64,000 nt of DNA, taken from contig NC_072896.1 of the NCBI RefSeq assembly GCF_027943255.1, positions 124,713,879 through 124,777,878 of the forward strand, read 5' to 3'. Shown piece by piece: positions 1-11,929 of this stretch (its first letter is position 1; every line of letters begins with the position of its first letter). The translations under genes and the position numbers were made by a program. The notes below the pieces were generated by a model. The model ran no database searches and had not been told where the DNA came from. It saw only the letters and a program-made list of their open reading frames with translations. The DNA is from Anastrepha obliqua. Taxonomy: Eukaryota > Arthropoda > Insecta > Diptera > Tephritidae.

Positions 1-1674
1 TTGGTCATACACAAATATATTTGACTAAAGTAGCCGTCTACCTCTTCTTTCGACCGAAATTATTTACCGCCGAGTCTCTTTTTCACATTAGGAAACTGTG
101 ATTAGTAAATAGATAGGGGCTTCATCTGAAAAATGTAATAGATAAGCGAGCAAATTGTAACCTAACCCATGCAACTTATGCTTGTGAATTAGAAATAAAA
201 CATATTTATATTAATTACTCATTTCGAACTGTCAAAAAAGGGATATTTTGCGGTAGAACAGTTGCTTGTATCGAAAAGAAAGTAAGGCGGGCAAGTTGGA
301 ATCTCTGGTTTTTTCACAAGTTTTATTGCACATAAAAAAAAAAGACATTAAAAAAAGTTAAATTAAATAAATAAAGGTAAATCTATGTCACACAAATTCA
401 TGTGGATTTTTCTTTATTCAAATAGTATGTTCAGTACATAACTAAGCATACATACATACATACACACAAATACATATACACAAACTCACTCAAACAAACA
501 GTGCAATTGCATTTCCGAACAACCAGACACGCGTTGCATGTTGCAAATAAGTAGAACATTTTTCATAGTTGTCGCATGCGGCCGACGAATGTTGTTGTTG
601 ATGGCGAACGTGTCGTTGGCGTTGTTATTTCCGTTTGCACAAATATCCTTTGCTCTGTAATTATGAAAAGGACACCGACAATGCCGCCAATGCGCACTCA
701 GCTCAGTTGCAAAACTATGCCTGCCTACCAGAGTGACGCGCCAGGCACCACATACAAATGTACATATGTATGTATGTATGTGTGTCTGTTGTGGCCTGAA
801 GCAAAGTCGACTTGTTGTCACAGCGCTCAACGGGTCACTCATTAACTGCTTTGTTTTGCCGCTCGGCAATTTTACCCCTACGTTCTTGGCCAAAATGTGG
901 GTGCGCTTTCGTCACACATGCCAAGTGCAAACTGGTTGACTGCCTGCTCGTTGTTTGCTTGCCGGCACTCAGCTTGTTAGGCCTCTCCTCCGTCGTATTT
1001 TCGCCACCTCCGCTTTGAAGATATGAATCTATGTCAGCACTTCGTTTATTATTATTGTAGAATGTATTTGTTTTTGTATTTTTGCATTTTTTGCACTATT
1101 CATTAGTATTTCAATGCAAGCGTTCGGCAAAGAGGTACTTAGTTGCATTGACGCTTAAAAAAATATTTTCAATGCATTGGCTTTTAGAATAATTGGGGAA
1201 AACCAATAAATCATTTATGGCGATTCCAGTTCACAAATCGGTTCAGAAGTAGTTGGTTTTAGAAGCTGGGTTAAAGCGTTTCCAAACAGATTTTAGTTTC
1301 AATTCGCACAGTGTGGCAGAATACTGAACTAGTTATTAAAAAAAATTTATGTATAAAACAGAAAATAAGAATTGAATAGGAAAGAGAAAGAGAAAAGGAA
1401 AAATTAAAGGCATAAGACCTCATCCTTGCAAATTGGAAACTAAATAAATCAAATGTTTTTACATTATTTTCTATTTAAGAGAACTTCTAGTTTTTAGGTG
1501 ATCTTCTTAGACCTCTCCAGATTATATTTCTATCTAAAAGTTCAAGTGGTAAAGAGATGGTAAAACTCACCTGAATTTTTTTTGTTGTTTTTTGAGATAC
1601 TGCATCCGACGATCCGGAACACTAAGAGATCAAATTTTGACTAATATTACCTCATTTTTTCGCCTTTTTTTTGC
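1..1674. other. Noncoding, AT-rich DNA with CATA/TATG microsatellites
   Basis: No supportable gene. Short overlapping open frames occur on both strands at about 490-1018, but none has a recognisable domain. Simple CATA-type repeats lie at about 448-485 and TATG-type repeats at about 762-785. The 570-1015 stretch is less AT-rich than its surroundings and could be regulatory or untranslated sequence; nothing in it decides this. Confidence 0.5.
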
Positions 1675-2416
1675 TTAAGGGATAACACCACTGTACACGC
1701 GTAAAATAAACACGATTTTTAAAGAATTTTTTTGTATAGAAGGAAAGGGAAAACAAACACTCTGATTTGGGAAGTTATTACTTATATACTAAAATACAAA
1801 ACTACAAAGTTTGATCGAAAAATTTTACAAAATGGTGGCATTGCAGACATGTTTGTAATGTGGTTTCTCTTGAAGGAGCTCCGCGGCACGCAGCACAGAG
1901 GGTGCAAATTTTAATCTGGAACAAAGAAACATTTTTTTTCTTAATCTAGATAAGAATAGCTAGAGAAACACGTAGGGGATTTAAAAAATATTTATTTTTG
2001 TGGAATTAGCAAGCATTTGAAGGAAAAACCCTATTTTGGACTAAAAAAACGGCACTTAAATAATTATAACAATCGTTTAAATTCATCCATCGAAAATCCC
2101 CTACGCTCTTCTCTTAAGAAGGTTATTATACAGACGTAGTGAAAAACCTGATTAAAAATATTTAAAATTGTTTGAGTTATGCTGCGTGCCAATTTCAGAA
2201 AACGTGTTTTGAGAAAAACGCGTTTAAAGTTTGGAAATTTGGAGAAGTCGTTAGGTAGCAGTCACTAACGCTTGGTTAAAAGCTTAAAATATTTATGAAA
2301 TAAACTTCGGTAACGTATAAAACTTTTTGTTCTGTATTTTAAAAGGTTCAAAGAATTTTTTAAGCTTATAAAAAAAATCAATTTTTTGAAATTTCTACAG
2401 TGGTGTTACCCCTTAA
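1675..2416. mobile_element. TTAA-flanked foldback MITE (piggyBac-like target site)
   Basis: TTAA at 1675-1678 and 2413-2416 brackets a 734-bp segment with inverted ends: GGGATAACACCACTGTA on the left and GGGGTAACACCACTGTA on the complement of the right, 16 of 17 identical. The inverted similarity continues inward in patches. A GGCACGCAGCA block near 1885 recurs inverted near 2183, and CGTAGGGGATTT near 1973 recurs inverted near 2094. The whole element is therefore an imperfect hairpin centred near 2045. No transposase is encoded. TTAA duplication is the hallmark of the piggyBac superfamily; membership is inferred. A TA-duplicating origin cannot be excluded. Confidence 0.72.
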
Positions 2417-2802
2417 CCCATGAACAAAGTATTTGGTCCCACAAAGTAAAAAACAGCCTCACTGTATATTGCTGCTACTGGTGCTATGCGCGCCTCCCCC
2501 CTGCTACACTTACTAGGCGCTTCGGTAATTCGTTGTACACTGGCTTACATGCTGCTAAATGCTAGTTGCTGCCACGTAATGCTTGTCTGATGGTTTTCTA
2601 TGAGCCTCTGACATGCAAATACGCATGCGTAGGGAAAATTTCTCACAACTGCCAGTGTAAATGTATGACTTGGAAGATTGCAAAATTTACAAAGAGGCAA
2701 CACTTCGTTGCGTTTCAAAAGCAGAATAATCGTACAAACACAAACATACATACACTTGTGTTCGCAATAATAGCAGCGCGGTGTGTTGCAATGCCTTAAG
2801 TA

Positions 2803-3729
2803 AAAGGTGTTTTTTAGAGGTTAGGTTTTCAAGTTGGCACTACTTTTTTCGTAGATGTCTTTTTGACAGCTGTCACTTGATTTATGCTCAGTTTGGTTTG
2901 CCATTTCATAATGAATAGACTTACACCTGAACAACGTTTGCAAATCGTGCAAATTTATTATGAAAATAATGGTTCGGTTCGCGCGGTTCGAAAATAATGG
3001 TTTTTGTTCAGCGATGAAGCTCACTTTTGGTTGAATGGGTATGTCAATAAGCAAAATTGTCGGATTTGGAGTGAACATATTCCACAAGCCATTGCTGAGA
3101 CGCCGTTACATCCTCAAAAAGTCAGTGTTTGGTGTGCTCTATGGGCAGAGGGAATCATTGGTCCATATTTCTTTAAAAATGAAGCCGGCCATAATGTTAC
3201 AGTCAATGGAGAGCGCTATAGAGCCATGATTAATGACTTTTTCGTGCCTGAATTGGACGATGTTGATGTGGACGACCTTTGGTTCCAACAAGACGGCGCT
3301 ACATGCCATACAGCCAACGCAACAATCGATTTATTGAAGGAAACTTTTGGTGAGCGCATTATCTCGCGCCGTGGACCTGTGGCGTGGCCTCCAAGATCGT
3401 GCGATATAACACCGCTGGACTATTTCTTGTGGGGCTATGTGAAGTCGCTTGTCTACGCAGATAAGCCCGAGACGATTGACGTCTTGGAAGAGAATATTTG
3501 GCGCGTTATTGCTGACATACGGCCCCAATTGCTGTAAAAAGTGGTCGAAAATTGGGCCTCTCGGCTGGAATTTATTCGAGCCAGCCGCAGCGGCCACTTG
3601 CTCGAAATCATTTTTAAAACATAATGGCAAACCCTTATCTTTATAATAAAGCTAAATTCTTGGCCATAACATTAAATTATATACGTTTTATTTCATCTCG
3701 AAAACCTAACCTCTAAAAAAAACACCCTA
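2803..3729 (+). mobile_element. Mariner element, rosa-like DD41D, internally deleted
   Basis: Both ends carry the same inverted repeat (GGTGTTTTTTAGAGGTTAGG on the left; its complement at about 3700-3728, with two extra Ts), next to TA dinucleotides. Transposase start ATG at 2911 encodes a typical mariner N-terminus (NRLTPEQR...), but an internal deletion fuses residue ~27 to the catalytic region. A stop at 2995-2997 lies at the junction. The C-terminal part (3004-3537, 177 residues) keeps FSDEAHFW, FQQDGATCH and PLDYFLWG. The second and third catalytic Asp are separated by 41 residues, the rosa-group spacing. The deletion junction is flanked by the direct repeat GAAAATAATGGTT (near 2960 and 2990), consistent with recombination or slippage. 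The copy is non-autonomous. Confidence 0.88.
2911..3537 (+). pseudogene. Mariner transposase, N-terminus fused to catalytic half
   Basis: The reading frame starts at ATG 2911 and the same frame resumes after a stop at 2995-2997, running to TAA at 3535-3537. The N-terminal helix-turn-helix is almost entirely missing, which removes the DNA-binding domain. All three DDD carboxylates (SDE, QQDG, LDYF) remain. The family protein is about 340-350 residues and only about 200 remain, so activity is not expected. Confidence 0.85.
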
Positions 3730-3764
3730 TATTTATTTGTTTTTCTGTATTTTTTTTATTATAT

Positions 3765-4850
3765 TTGTTTGTCAATCCAAGTTTGAATTTTTCTCCGAAA
3801 TTTAAGAGAACTGTAAAAGTTTTTATGAAAATTTCAAAATTTTCGTCAGAAGTTTTAGAAAAACTCTATTTGGTTTTTATGAAATGTTTAGTATTTTTTG
3901 CTATATATAAAAATCGTTCATACAATAAAAACTATATAAAAGCAAGTCCCAAACTTCTTATGAGATTAAAAAAAATTCTAGAAATGTTCGTAAAAATTTG
4001 TAAAACATGTTTTTCATTACATGTTTTATATTTTTTTATAAAAATATAATTTATGCCACAACAAAAACCTTATAAATCGAAGTTTGAAACTTTGTACAAA
4101 ATTAAAAAACCCACAAATATTTATAAAAATTTCTTAATTTTTAGTCAGAATTTTTAGAAAAATTTAATTTGTTTTTAATTAAATATTTTGTATATTTTTC
4201 TAAAAATATAGTTCACCATATAAATCCAAGTTTTAAATTTTGTGCAAAATATAAACAAACTCAAAACTTTTTTTTTTTAATTTCTAAGCTTTCACTCAGA
4301 GCTTTTAGAAAAATTGTATTTGTTTTTCATTAAATGTTTTCTGTTTTTGAAAAAAATATAATTCAGACTACAAAACCCTCTTAAAAAATCCGAGTTTGAA
4401 TTTTTGTAAAAAATTTAAACCAAAAATTGTTTAATAAAATTTTAAAATTTTTACTCAGCGTTTTTCGAAAAATTCTATTTGTTTTTCATTAAATGTTTTA
4501 TATTTTCTAAAAAAATACAATTCACAATACAAAAAACCCCTATAAATCCGAGTTTTAAATTTTTTATAAAATGAAAAAAAAAATCTAAAATTGTCATTGA
4601 AATTTTAAAATTTTACCCAGCGTTTTTTGAAGAATTCTATTTGCGTTTCATTATGTTTTATATTTTGTTTATAAAAATTTAGTTCCTACTACAATAAAAA
4701 CTATATAAATTCAAGTTTGAAACCCTGTAAAAAATTTAAAAACACACGACAAATTTTTATATAAATTTCTTAAATTTTAGTGAGAGTTCTTAGAGAAATT
4801 CTATTTGTTTTTCATTAAACGTTTTACATTTTGTTCATATAGTTCAACAA
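3765..4850. repeat. Degenerate AT-rich tandem satellite, about 150-165 bp unit
   Basis: A motif close to TATTTGTTTTTCATTAAATG recurs near 3868, 4010 (weak), 4165, 4315, 4478, 4641 and 4803, spaced 142-163 bp. Each copy is followed by a run of the type ATATTTT-AAAAATATA-TTCA and then a block resembling CCGAGTTTGAATTTT. That makes about seven diverged units. Short open frames here reflect low-complexity sequence and are not genes. It lies just downstream of the mariner at 2803-3729, so the mariner may have inserted at its edge. Confidence 0.7.
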
Positions 4851-5166
4851 AAATGTTATACGAAATTAAAAAAGTTTTTAAAAAGCTGGGTTCTGATACT
4901 TTTTTTTGCAATCGCGAAATTTTTTTATGTCGAGCAAATGCACATCGGATAAAGTCAGCGAAGAAAAAATTGTCAAAAATCAACTTGATTTTGGAACGAT
5001 TTGAAAGTTGCACTTTCTTATTTCCAAATGGGCTATAAAACTGCAACCCCAGGTTTTTCCTAAAGAGTCTGATTAAAAAGTTTGAAATTTTGAAGAATTT
5101 TTTTTTAATTTTTTTATTTTGCACAGAGTTTGAAACTTAAAGTTATGTGGTTTGAGTAATAGTATG

Positions 5167-5363
5167 AACTGTATTTTTATGTAGAATAAAAAAAATTAAA
5201 GTGAAGGAGGCATAAAACAAGTCAAAACTTGGTCATAGATAAACGCTGCTATTATTGTGAACACAACTGTATTTTTATGTAGAATTAAAAAAAATTAAAG
5301 TAAAGAAGGCATAAAACAAGTCAAAACTTGGTCATAGATAAACGCTGCTATTATTTTGAACAC
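5167..5363. repeat. Two-copy tandem duplication, 98/99-bp unit
   Basis: The block beginning AACTGTATTTTTATGTAGAA occurs at 5167 and 5265, and the first bases of a third unit appear at 5364. The two copies differ at only a few positions, for example GTGAAGGAGG versus GTAAAGAAGG. This indicates a recent local duplication. No coding function is apparent. Confidence 0.85.
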
Positions 5364-5369
5364 AACTGT

Positions 5370-7400
5370 ACATGAACGTGCATTTTTTAATATGAAAATG
5401 TCAGCAACTGCGTGCATAATTCAAGAGCCTGCACTAAATTTGAATTTATTGCTGAATTATGCCTGTGAAAACTCTAGGGGCCTTATGTGCAAGTATGCAG
5501 TAAAGATCGCCGCCACACATGCATACATACGCCCCATAGATATAAAATACCTAGCGGCTTTCGAGCTGCTTTATGCCACAAAGCCAAATCTCGCCCGGTT
5601 GCGGTGAGTAGCGGCATGACACGTGGTCAGCAAGGTTTTTGTTACGCTGTCAGTGGTCGTGGCGGTGCTACCGATGGCCAACTAACTCGCATTGATGCAA
5701 GCAACAGTAGCAAAAGTGGTCGCAGCGGTTGCACTACTGAGTTTTTCCAGCCATTGTAAAGTGAGTTGGCAATGCATTTGCATTTGTGTTTCTACGCTAT
5801 GTTCAAACGCCAATGGAGTGCACTACTTCCACATCTGCAACTTATATATGCGCACATGTGTGTATGCGTAAGAGGTACGTGTGTAGTGAAAGGTGTCAAA
5901 ATGTTTGGCAACACTCGATTTTGTACGCTGTGAGCGAGCAAGCAAGACAGTTGCTGCAAATAGCCAGCTCCACAAGCCATTTCTGAGAAATTGAAAACAA
6001 ATTGAAAAGATTTAATTTCGTCAAATTGGCATTTTGTCTAATTGCTACGGTAGCCGTAGCGTTAAAAATTGTGATTTTCACGCCACACCTCGCTGAATTC
6101 AATAAAAATCCACATTGGCGGTAGTTTTGATTGACGAAAAGTTGATCTGCCTCGAAAGGATCTGCTTATCAGCGGCGGCGTCAGTACGGCGGCAATCACG
6201 TCAGAGTAGTACGTAAAGCATTCACCCGATTTAGATATGTATGTGTGAGTGTATATTACCGCATATTTTTCCTTCTTACTCACTTCTCGCCCTCATACAT
6301 TATCACTCGTACCATTTAACCGTTTTGCTATTTTACTATTTTACGAATTTGCTGATATTCACTAGTTTTTCGCGCCATAAAATGTGCCATAAAATCGACA
6401 CTTGCCACTTCCCGCCCACTAAATGTGATATGTGCTGCGGCACCGGATTTAGACTTTCACACTCACTCAACGGCGTAAAGACGTGCGTGTGTGAGTGCGA
6501 GTGCTGGTGTTTATTTAGTAAAAATGTAAGTTGGTATGCTGTAACAAGTACGTATTTATGTTTTTGTGCTTATGTATTAGTGAAATGGCCGAGCATAGTG
6601 CCAACCATCCATAAAATGTAAATGGTGAAGACTGTGTATGATTTACGGTTTTCCGTTACGATTTTCCCTACGCACTCGATGGCTTGCAGCAATGTGTTAC
6701 TCCATATACGCTCCCTCCGACTTTTCCGCTATTTATCCCATGCGTTTCCCCTTTCACCAGCACTATTTTTTTATGTTTTTATGACTGTTCGTGCGGCAGC
6801 GCAATCGCTATGTGAATTTATTCAAATTTTCTTCTTTCTTAACCCCACAAGGCATAAAGTTTTCCTATACTGCAGAGTATCTTTTTATGAGCTTAGCAAT
6901 TTTTCTTCGCTTACGACCAGAGGTACCTAGGCGTCGGCTGTAAATATTTGACAGGATTGCCCACAAATTCAACTTTCTTTCAGAATTGGGAATAGTTACT
7001 TAGTTATTACAAAGGGATACTATGGCAGCCTACTCCAACTAGAAGTCACTTCTACGGCACTGCTGATAGGTATTACAATTAAGCCAGCTCAGTAAAACGG
7101 GGAAACTGACACCGAACTAAGTGTCTTAAGTGATTTTCTAGTTTAATAATCACTTTGCATTCACCAACCACCTAGTGAGTGGTGAACATGGCAAATAACT
7201 TCACTTGAATCCATATGATTTGACAGCACTGCATTATTTTTGTTTTGGCAGTTCGCAAAAAAACATTTTAAAGTAATTTTTTGTGACCAAAGAAAAGCAA
7301 ACGAGACAAAATATGTATAAAAATACACAAATGACCAATGAAGGATTAAATTTGGTAAGAATAAGCACCGTCAATAAAATATAGTATCCCAACTTATACT
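5370..7400. other. Noncoding single-copy-like DNA
   Basis: Several short open frames (5356-5759, 6241-6930) show no recognisable domain and no splice-consistent continuation. The sequence is less AT-rich than flanking TE debris and has TATG/GTGTGAGTG low-complexity patches. It may be regulatory DNA upstream of the T-box gene, but this is only positional inference. Confidence 0.4.
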
Positions 7401-7401
7401 T

Positions 7402-7623
7402 GGCGGCCGCCGTAGCCGAATAGGTTGGTGCGGGACTACCATTCGTTAGAGCGTAGTTTCGAATCTTCGTGCATGAACCACCAAAATTATCGAAGAAGTT
7501 TTTTCTAATATTGGTCGCTCTTCAGCAGGCAGTGGCAAAGCACCGACTGTATTTCTGCCATGAAAAGGCTTCTCATTAAAAACCATTTACCGGTCGGAGT
7601 CGGCTTAAAACTGTAGGTCCCTT
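7402..7623 (+). repeat. tRNA-derived SINE, copy 1
   Basis: A head resembling a tRNA gene (GGCCGCCGTAGCCGAATAGG) carries an A-box-like segment. A B-box-like GTTTCGAATCTTC follows near 7456. A non-tRNA body with GCAGGCAGTGGCAAAGCACC and a segment ending CGGCTTAAAACTGTAGGTCC follows. The same body appears inverted at 14081-14303, 23813-23945, 37139-37386 and 49345-49455. The head looks like a pol III promoter but is too diverged to be a functional tRNA gene. Confidence 0.75.
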
Positions 7624-7983
7624 TTTATCACGGATTCGCTAAGATTTCCCAAAGTGTCCACCTGCTCCAACGAATACGTCCAATATTTCAGTAAAACTGT
7701 TGCTCTTTAAAAAACGAATAGGAGTTCATTTATAGAAGCGGATCTAGAATAGGTACCGGTACCTTGTTTGCAGTCTCAAACCAACTTGATATTACCATCT
7801 CAGTCGGTGCTTCACCTTCCTCTAGCTTGAAGCGGTATTTTATGCTTCCTACAAAGGTGGCATATTCTCTACTTGCAGCGATGGTAAATCTCTAATGGAC
7901 CCTATATTGAACCATTCTAGCGATAACCCATTAATCACCGAAACCCGAGGAAATACCCTATGATCAAAAGCACTATTCTATTG

Positions 7984-8470
7984 CCAAGGCATAGTGCACC
8001 ATGAGTACCTTCCATTGGGCCAGATAGTCAATAAAGAATATTATTTATCCGTTCTGCAGCGTTTGAGAGATGCTGTACGTCGCAAGCGGCCGGAAATTTG
8101 GGCAAACAATTCTTGGATTTTGCATGACGATAACGTGCCATCGCACCGATCCAATATTGTGCTGGATTATTTGACCAAACACCAAGTAAATGCGACCGTG
8201 CAAGCACCGCATTCACCTGTGCGACTTCTTCCTGTTTCCTAAGTTGAAGTTACCACTTCGTGGAAGCAGATTTCAGTAGATAGAGGAGATCAAAGAGAAT
8301 GCGACGAAGGAGCTGAAGGCCATCCTTTCGTCGGCCTACCAGGACTGGGTTAAACGTTGGCACATGTGTGTTGCTTCAGACGGGCTATATTTTGAAGGAG
8401 ATAAAATAAATTTGCCTGAAGTTTAACTTTGTTTTGTTTTATTTAAACATTCCCGGTACTTTCTGATCAT
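7984..8470 (+). mobile_element. Mariner transposase remnant (C-terminal half)
   Basis: The open frame 7994-8242 reads HHEYLPLGQIVNKEYY, then RLRDAVRRKRPE and SWILHDDNVPSHRS. This matches the region around the second catalytic Asp of mariner transposases (normally HHDNAPAH). Downstream, broken frames encode ELKAILSS and QDWVKRWH, and then YFEGDKI, the usual C-terminus, near 8390-8412. The third Asp region (PDLAPSDY) has decayed to PHSPVRLL, so the copy is dead. It is a different subfamily from the rosa-like copies. Confidence 0.8.
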
Positions 8471-8489
8471 AGCGTATTTTAGTACATAA

Positions 8490-8975
8490 ATAAAAAAGCC
8501 ATGTGGATGATGTGGGTTCCGGGTCATGCCGGAATGCATGACAACGAGTACGCTGATGTCAGAGTCACAGAAACCACTTAAGAACCCCTACACTACCATA
8601 AGAAATATTCGGAAAATTACACAAAAATTTCTACACGAAACGCGCAATATTCAGTACATTAAACCCCCTTACTTGTCTTCTGAGAGCCTCAATCTATTTA
8701 CGCGCCGTCCAATCGGTCACATTATAGCCACTAATGTCCTCACACATCGTAAATGGCACAGCCAAGCCAGACTGCGAATTCTACAACTCAAATAACAATC
8801 CATCCAATTATCACTTCCCATCCTCTTAAAATCCCTCCCATTGGGTATAGTTACATATCCATATAATTACTCTAGATTAAGATGCCATAAGCCGAAGGTT
8901 CTGGCCAGTGCCTATTTCGTAAATGTAATAATTATTAATAATTTATACTCCTTTAAATAAATAAATAAATTCTGC
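8490..8975 (+). mobile_element. Non-LTR retrotransposon 3' end with RNase H remnant
   Basis: At 8502-8570 one frame reads MWMMWVPGHAGMHDNEYADV, the conserved C-terminal RNase H motif (WVPGH.G..GNE.AD) of I/jockey-type LINEs. A degraded tail and a TAAATAAATAAATAAA run near 8955-8972, typical of LINE 3' ends, follow. Everything upstream of the RNase H motif is missing (5' truncation). Confidence 0.65.
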
Positions 8976-10670
8976 GACAGCACTAGAAAATGTTTCGAAA
9001 TGCGCTTACTGTTACTGCAAATGAGTTAATCTAATTGAATATCCGATTCTCAATAAACCCGCATCTGCCATGATTTCAGCCAGGCCAGTTAAATACTCGA
9101 ATACTCAGTCACTCCGACAAATAATTCTTTAGTGGAAAAGCATATCGCTAGAATGTTTCTACAGAAATTCACATTGTAAATAAGTGAAGTATAAAACTGA
9201 CTCTAAGCTACGCTAAATCTTAATTCAAGCTTAAAGCAGCAATCTTTACAAAACCAAAACTTTATGACTGAAAGGGTTTTGCTTCAGTTGGTAACTCTGG
9301 CGGCAACTAAGACTTCGATTGTTCTACGCGTTTGCGAGAACGTTTCGCTTTTTAAATATCACAATAAATTTCATAAATGAATGTGGCGGCATAGTTCTCA
9401 GTTGTACTTTGTTTGCGCCTGCATGTTTGACCAGCGAGCAATTGCGGATTCCATGGCTCGCGCTAATGCCTGAGGACTGCATTACAAAAAGTAGCTCTCA
9501 ATGTATTGTAAGTGCAACTGCTAACGTGTTAACATTAGTTTTTGAGACTTTTCTTGTTGTTTTTGTGTGGTTCTTTTGTGGTATATCTGTCGCTAGAAAC
9601 TGTTTACTTAACTCTCGCTCTTTCACACTTTCCTACCTCCCTTAGCCTACCACCTTAGTGCCAGTCGAGTTGCCATACTCTCGAACCGCTGCTGCTGCTG
9701 ACGACTTGCTTGCCTGCTCGCTTGTCAAGGCCTTATAACTCAACGCGATATTTTTTCGTGAAGTATTTTTGACATTTCAAAAATTATGTACACAAATGAG
9801 TTATGCGATTGTGCACGAAATGTGGCACGTTGCATTGTTTGAGTTCATTAGCGGTGGATATACGAGTACATAATAGATATACAATCCATGTGCAAGTATA
9901 TGAGTGTAGATATGTATGTATATGCGGATACATCTGAATATTGTGAGTATTTGTTGTTATTGCCGCCGCTGAAGATGTAAGCGTTGCGATAAGCGTTCTC
10001 AGCTTTTCATTGCAGCAAAGCTATTTTTTGTTATATTTCTGTTATATTTTAATAAATGTGAGCTACAATGGTGCTAATTGTGGCATGCCGCATGTGGTCT
10101 GGCGCGTCATCCCACCTCAACTCATTTGCCGCGCTGAAAGCGAAACAAATTCTTACACAAATACGGCGCTCACTCACTACCAACAACTGTTGGGCATTGC
10201 CTTCGCCTAGCCGGACTGCTGATGTTGGCTGATGGCTGTTGGCTGTTGGCTGGTGGCAGTGGGTGGACATCATAAATTCATGTAACAAGTGACATAGAAA
10301 ATAAACGAGTGTAGTTTTTAATTATTTTGTTAAGCGAATGGGGCATGTTGAGCACGCCTTTATTTGTTCTTTTTGCAATAACATAAATTACTATGACAGT
10401 TCCACTATTTGACTTTTTGTTTTATTGCTTCTTATTGATTTTGCTGAAAGCTGTAACTTGGGGACTACTGTCATGGTTTTTTATGTTGCTCGGGCGGTTC
10501 AAGCTCTATGCATGTCTTGCCTTGTGGAATAAAATGGGTTAATGAAATAAGTGCGTATGTGTGTATGTATGTGAATTCAATGAGAAGCGAAGAATATTCT
10601 GTCTTGCATTTCGAACTAACAACTCACCAGCTCCCCTCGCTCTTTTCCATTCAGCTCAAAAATAAATATT
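8976..10670. other. Noncoding DNA
   Basis: No recognisable gene. Open frames at 9319-9645 and 10010-10288 have no known domain. There are TATG-type simple repeats near 9908-9925 and a TGGCTGTTGGCTG repeat near 10225-10250. Single-copy-like base composition is the only positive feature. Confidence 0.4.
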
Positions 10671-10676
10671 CATAGA

Positions 10677-11923
10677 AAAGGTGATCAGATTGAAGGCACT
10701 TTTTCCAATACAATTTTTTTGACAGATCACCCGCGACTACTGCCAAGCTAAATATGTATATAATTTGTTTCACTATTCATTGACATTTCATCATGGAAAG
10801 ACATATGCCTCAGCACCTTTTACAAATCGTAAAATTGTATTACAAAAATCGATGCTCTGTGAAAAGTGTTCATTGCACGCTCAGGCCAACTTATGATGTA
10901 CCTAACCGTCCTACCGAACGCACTATATGGCGAACCATCGATAAAATTGAGAATAATTTTACATATTTGGATGATACTCGACCGATTAAACCATATATAG
11001 CCCGAAGTGAAGAGCATATTGCCGCTGTAAAGGAGAGTTTTGCCGAAGGCCTGGAAGAATTGATTCCGCGCCTATCTTTACAACTTGGCCTATCTTATAG
11101 CATTACTTGGGTGATTTTACGCAAAGAGCTTGGTTTGAAAGCATATAAAATAGTCCATGATTTGAAGCCGGCCTATCTTCCAAAGCGTCAAGATTTCAGC
11201 AGTTGGGCTTTTGACCCGAGTTTTGTTCAGCGGGGAAACCCTTTTTTGGCTTAATGGCTATGCCAATGAGATAAATTGTCATAATTGAGCTGAAGAGCAA
11301 CACGAAGCTATTCAAGAACAGCCATTATATCCATGGAAAACATGCGTTGGTACGGCCTATGGGCTGGAGGAATCATCGGCTCATATTTCTTCAAAGCCGA
11401 GGCTGGCGCTAATGTAACAGTGAATGGGGAGGGCTATCGCGTCATGATAAACGACTTTTTGATGTCGGAAATTAAAGCCTGGGATCTCCACAACATTTGG
11501 TTCCAACAAGACGGCGCTACTGACACGGTGAGTAATTTATCTCTCGTACCGGACCAGTGGATTGGCCACCAAGATCGTGTGATATCCCACCTTTGGATTT
11601 TTATTCGTGGTCTTATGCAAAGTCTAAACGCTTTGTGGATAAACCAGCTTCGATTGAGGCATTGGCAGCTAACATTACTAAATTAATTTACGAGACACTG
11701 ACCGAAGTCCTCCAGTGAATCGCGAGTCATTCAAAATTGGTGCTTATGGATGACCGAATTACGGCGCAGTTGCAGCCAACATTTGAAAGGAATTATCTTT
11801 AAAACATAAATGTCGTGAATGGTTCTACACAAAAAATTAAAAAAAAACGTTTGCCCAATCGATTTGTATTTTCGTTGTTTTGTTTCAATTTAAAACTGAT
11901 ACCTCCAAAGTGATCACCCTTTA
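10677..11923 (+). mobile_element. Mariner element, rosa-like, degenerate
   Basis: Inverted ends: AAAAGGTGATCAGATTGAAG at 10677 and the complement of a TGATCACCCTTT end at about 11911-11923. The transposase begins at ATG 10793 (HMPQHLLQIVKLYYKN) and runs 153 residues through the DNA-binding region before frameshifting near 11215. The catalytic half continues in fragments: WAGGIIGSYFFKAEAG and IWFQQDGATD near 11340-11525. A deletion then removes most of the stretch up to the third Asp (about 11580-11615). It encodes the same protein type as the 2803-3729 element but has different terminal repeats, so it is a separate family. Confidence 0.82.
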
Positions 11924-11929
11924 TATGTA

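Noticed and set aside
486..1018. Cluster of overlapping open frames on both strands (up to 135 codons)
   Set aside because: No domain, mutually overlapping frames and simple-sequence content; expected in less AT-rich noncoding DNA.
7402..7623. tRNA gene at the SINE head
   Set aside because: A- and B-box-like segments are present but no cloverleaf can be closed, and the same head is repeated with a common non-tRNA body.
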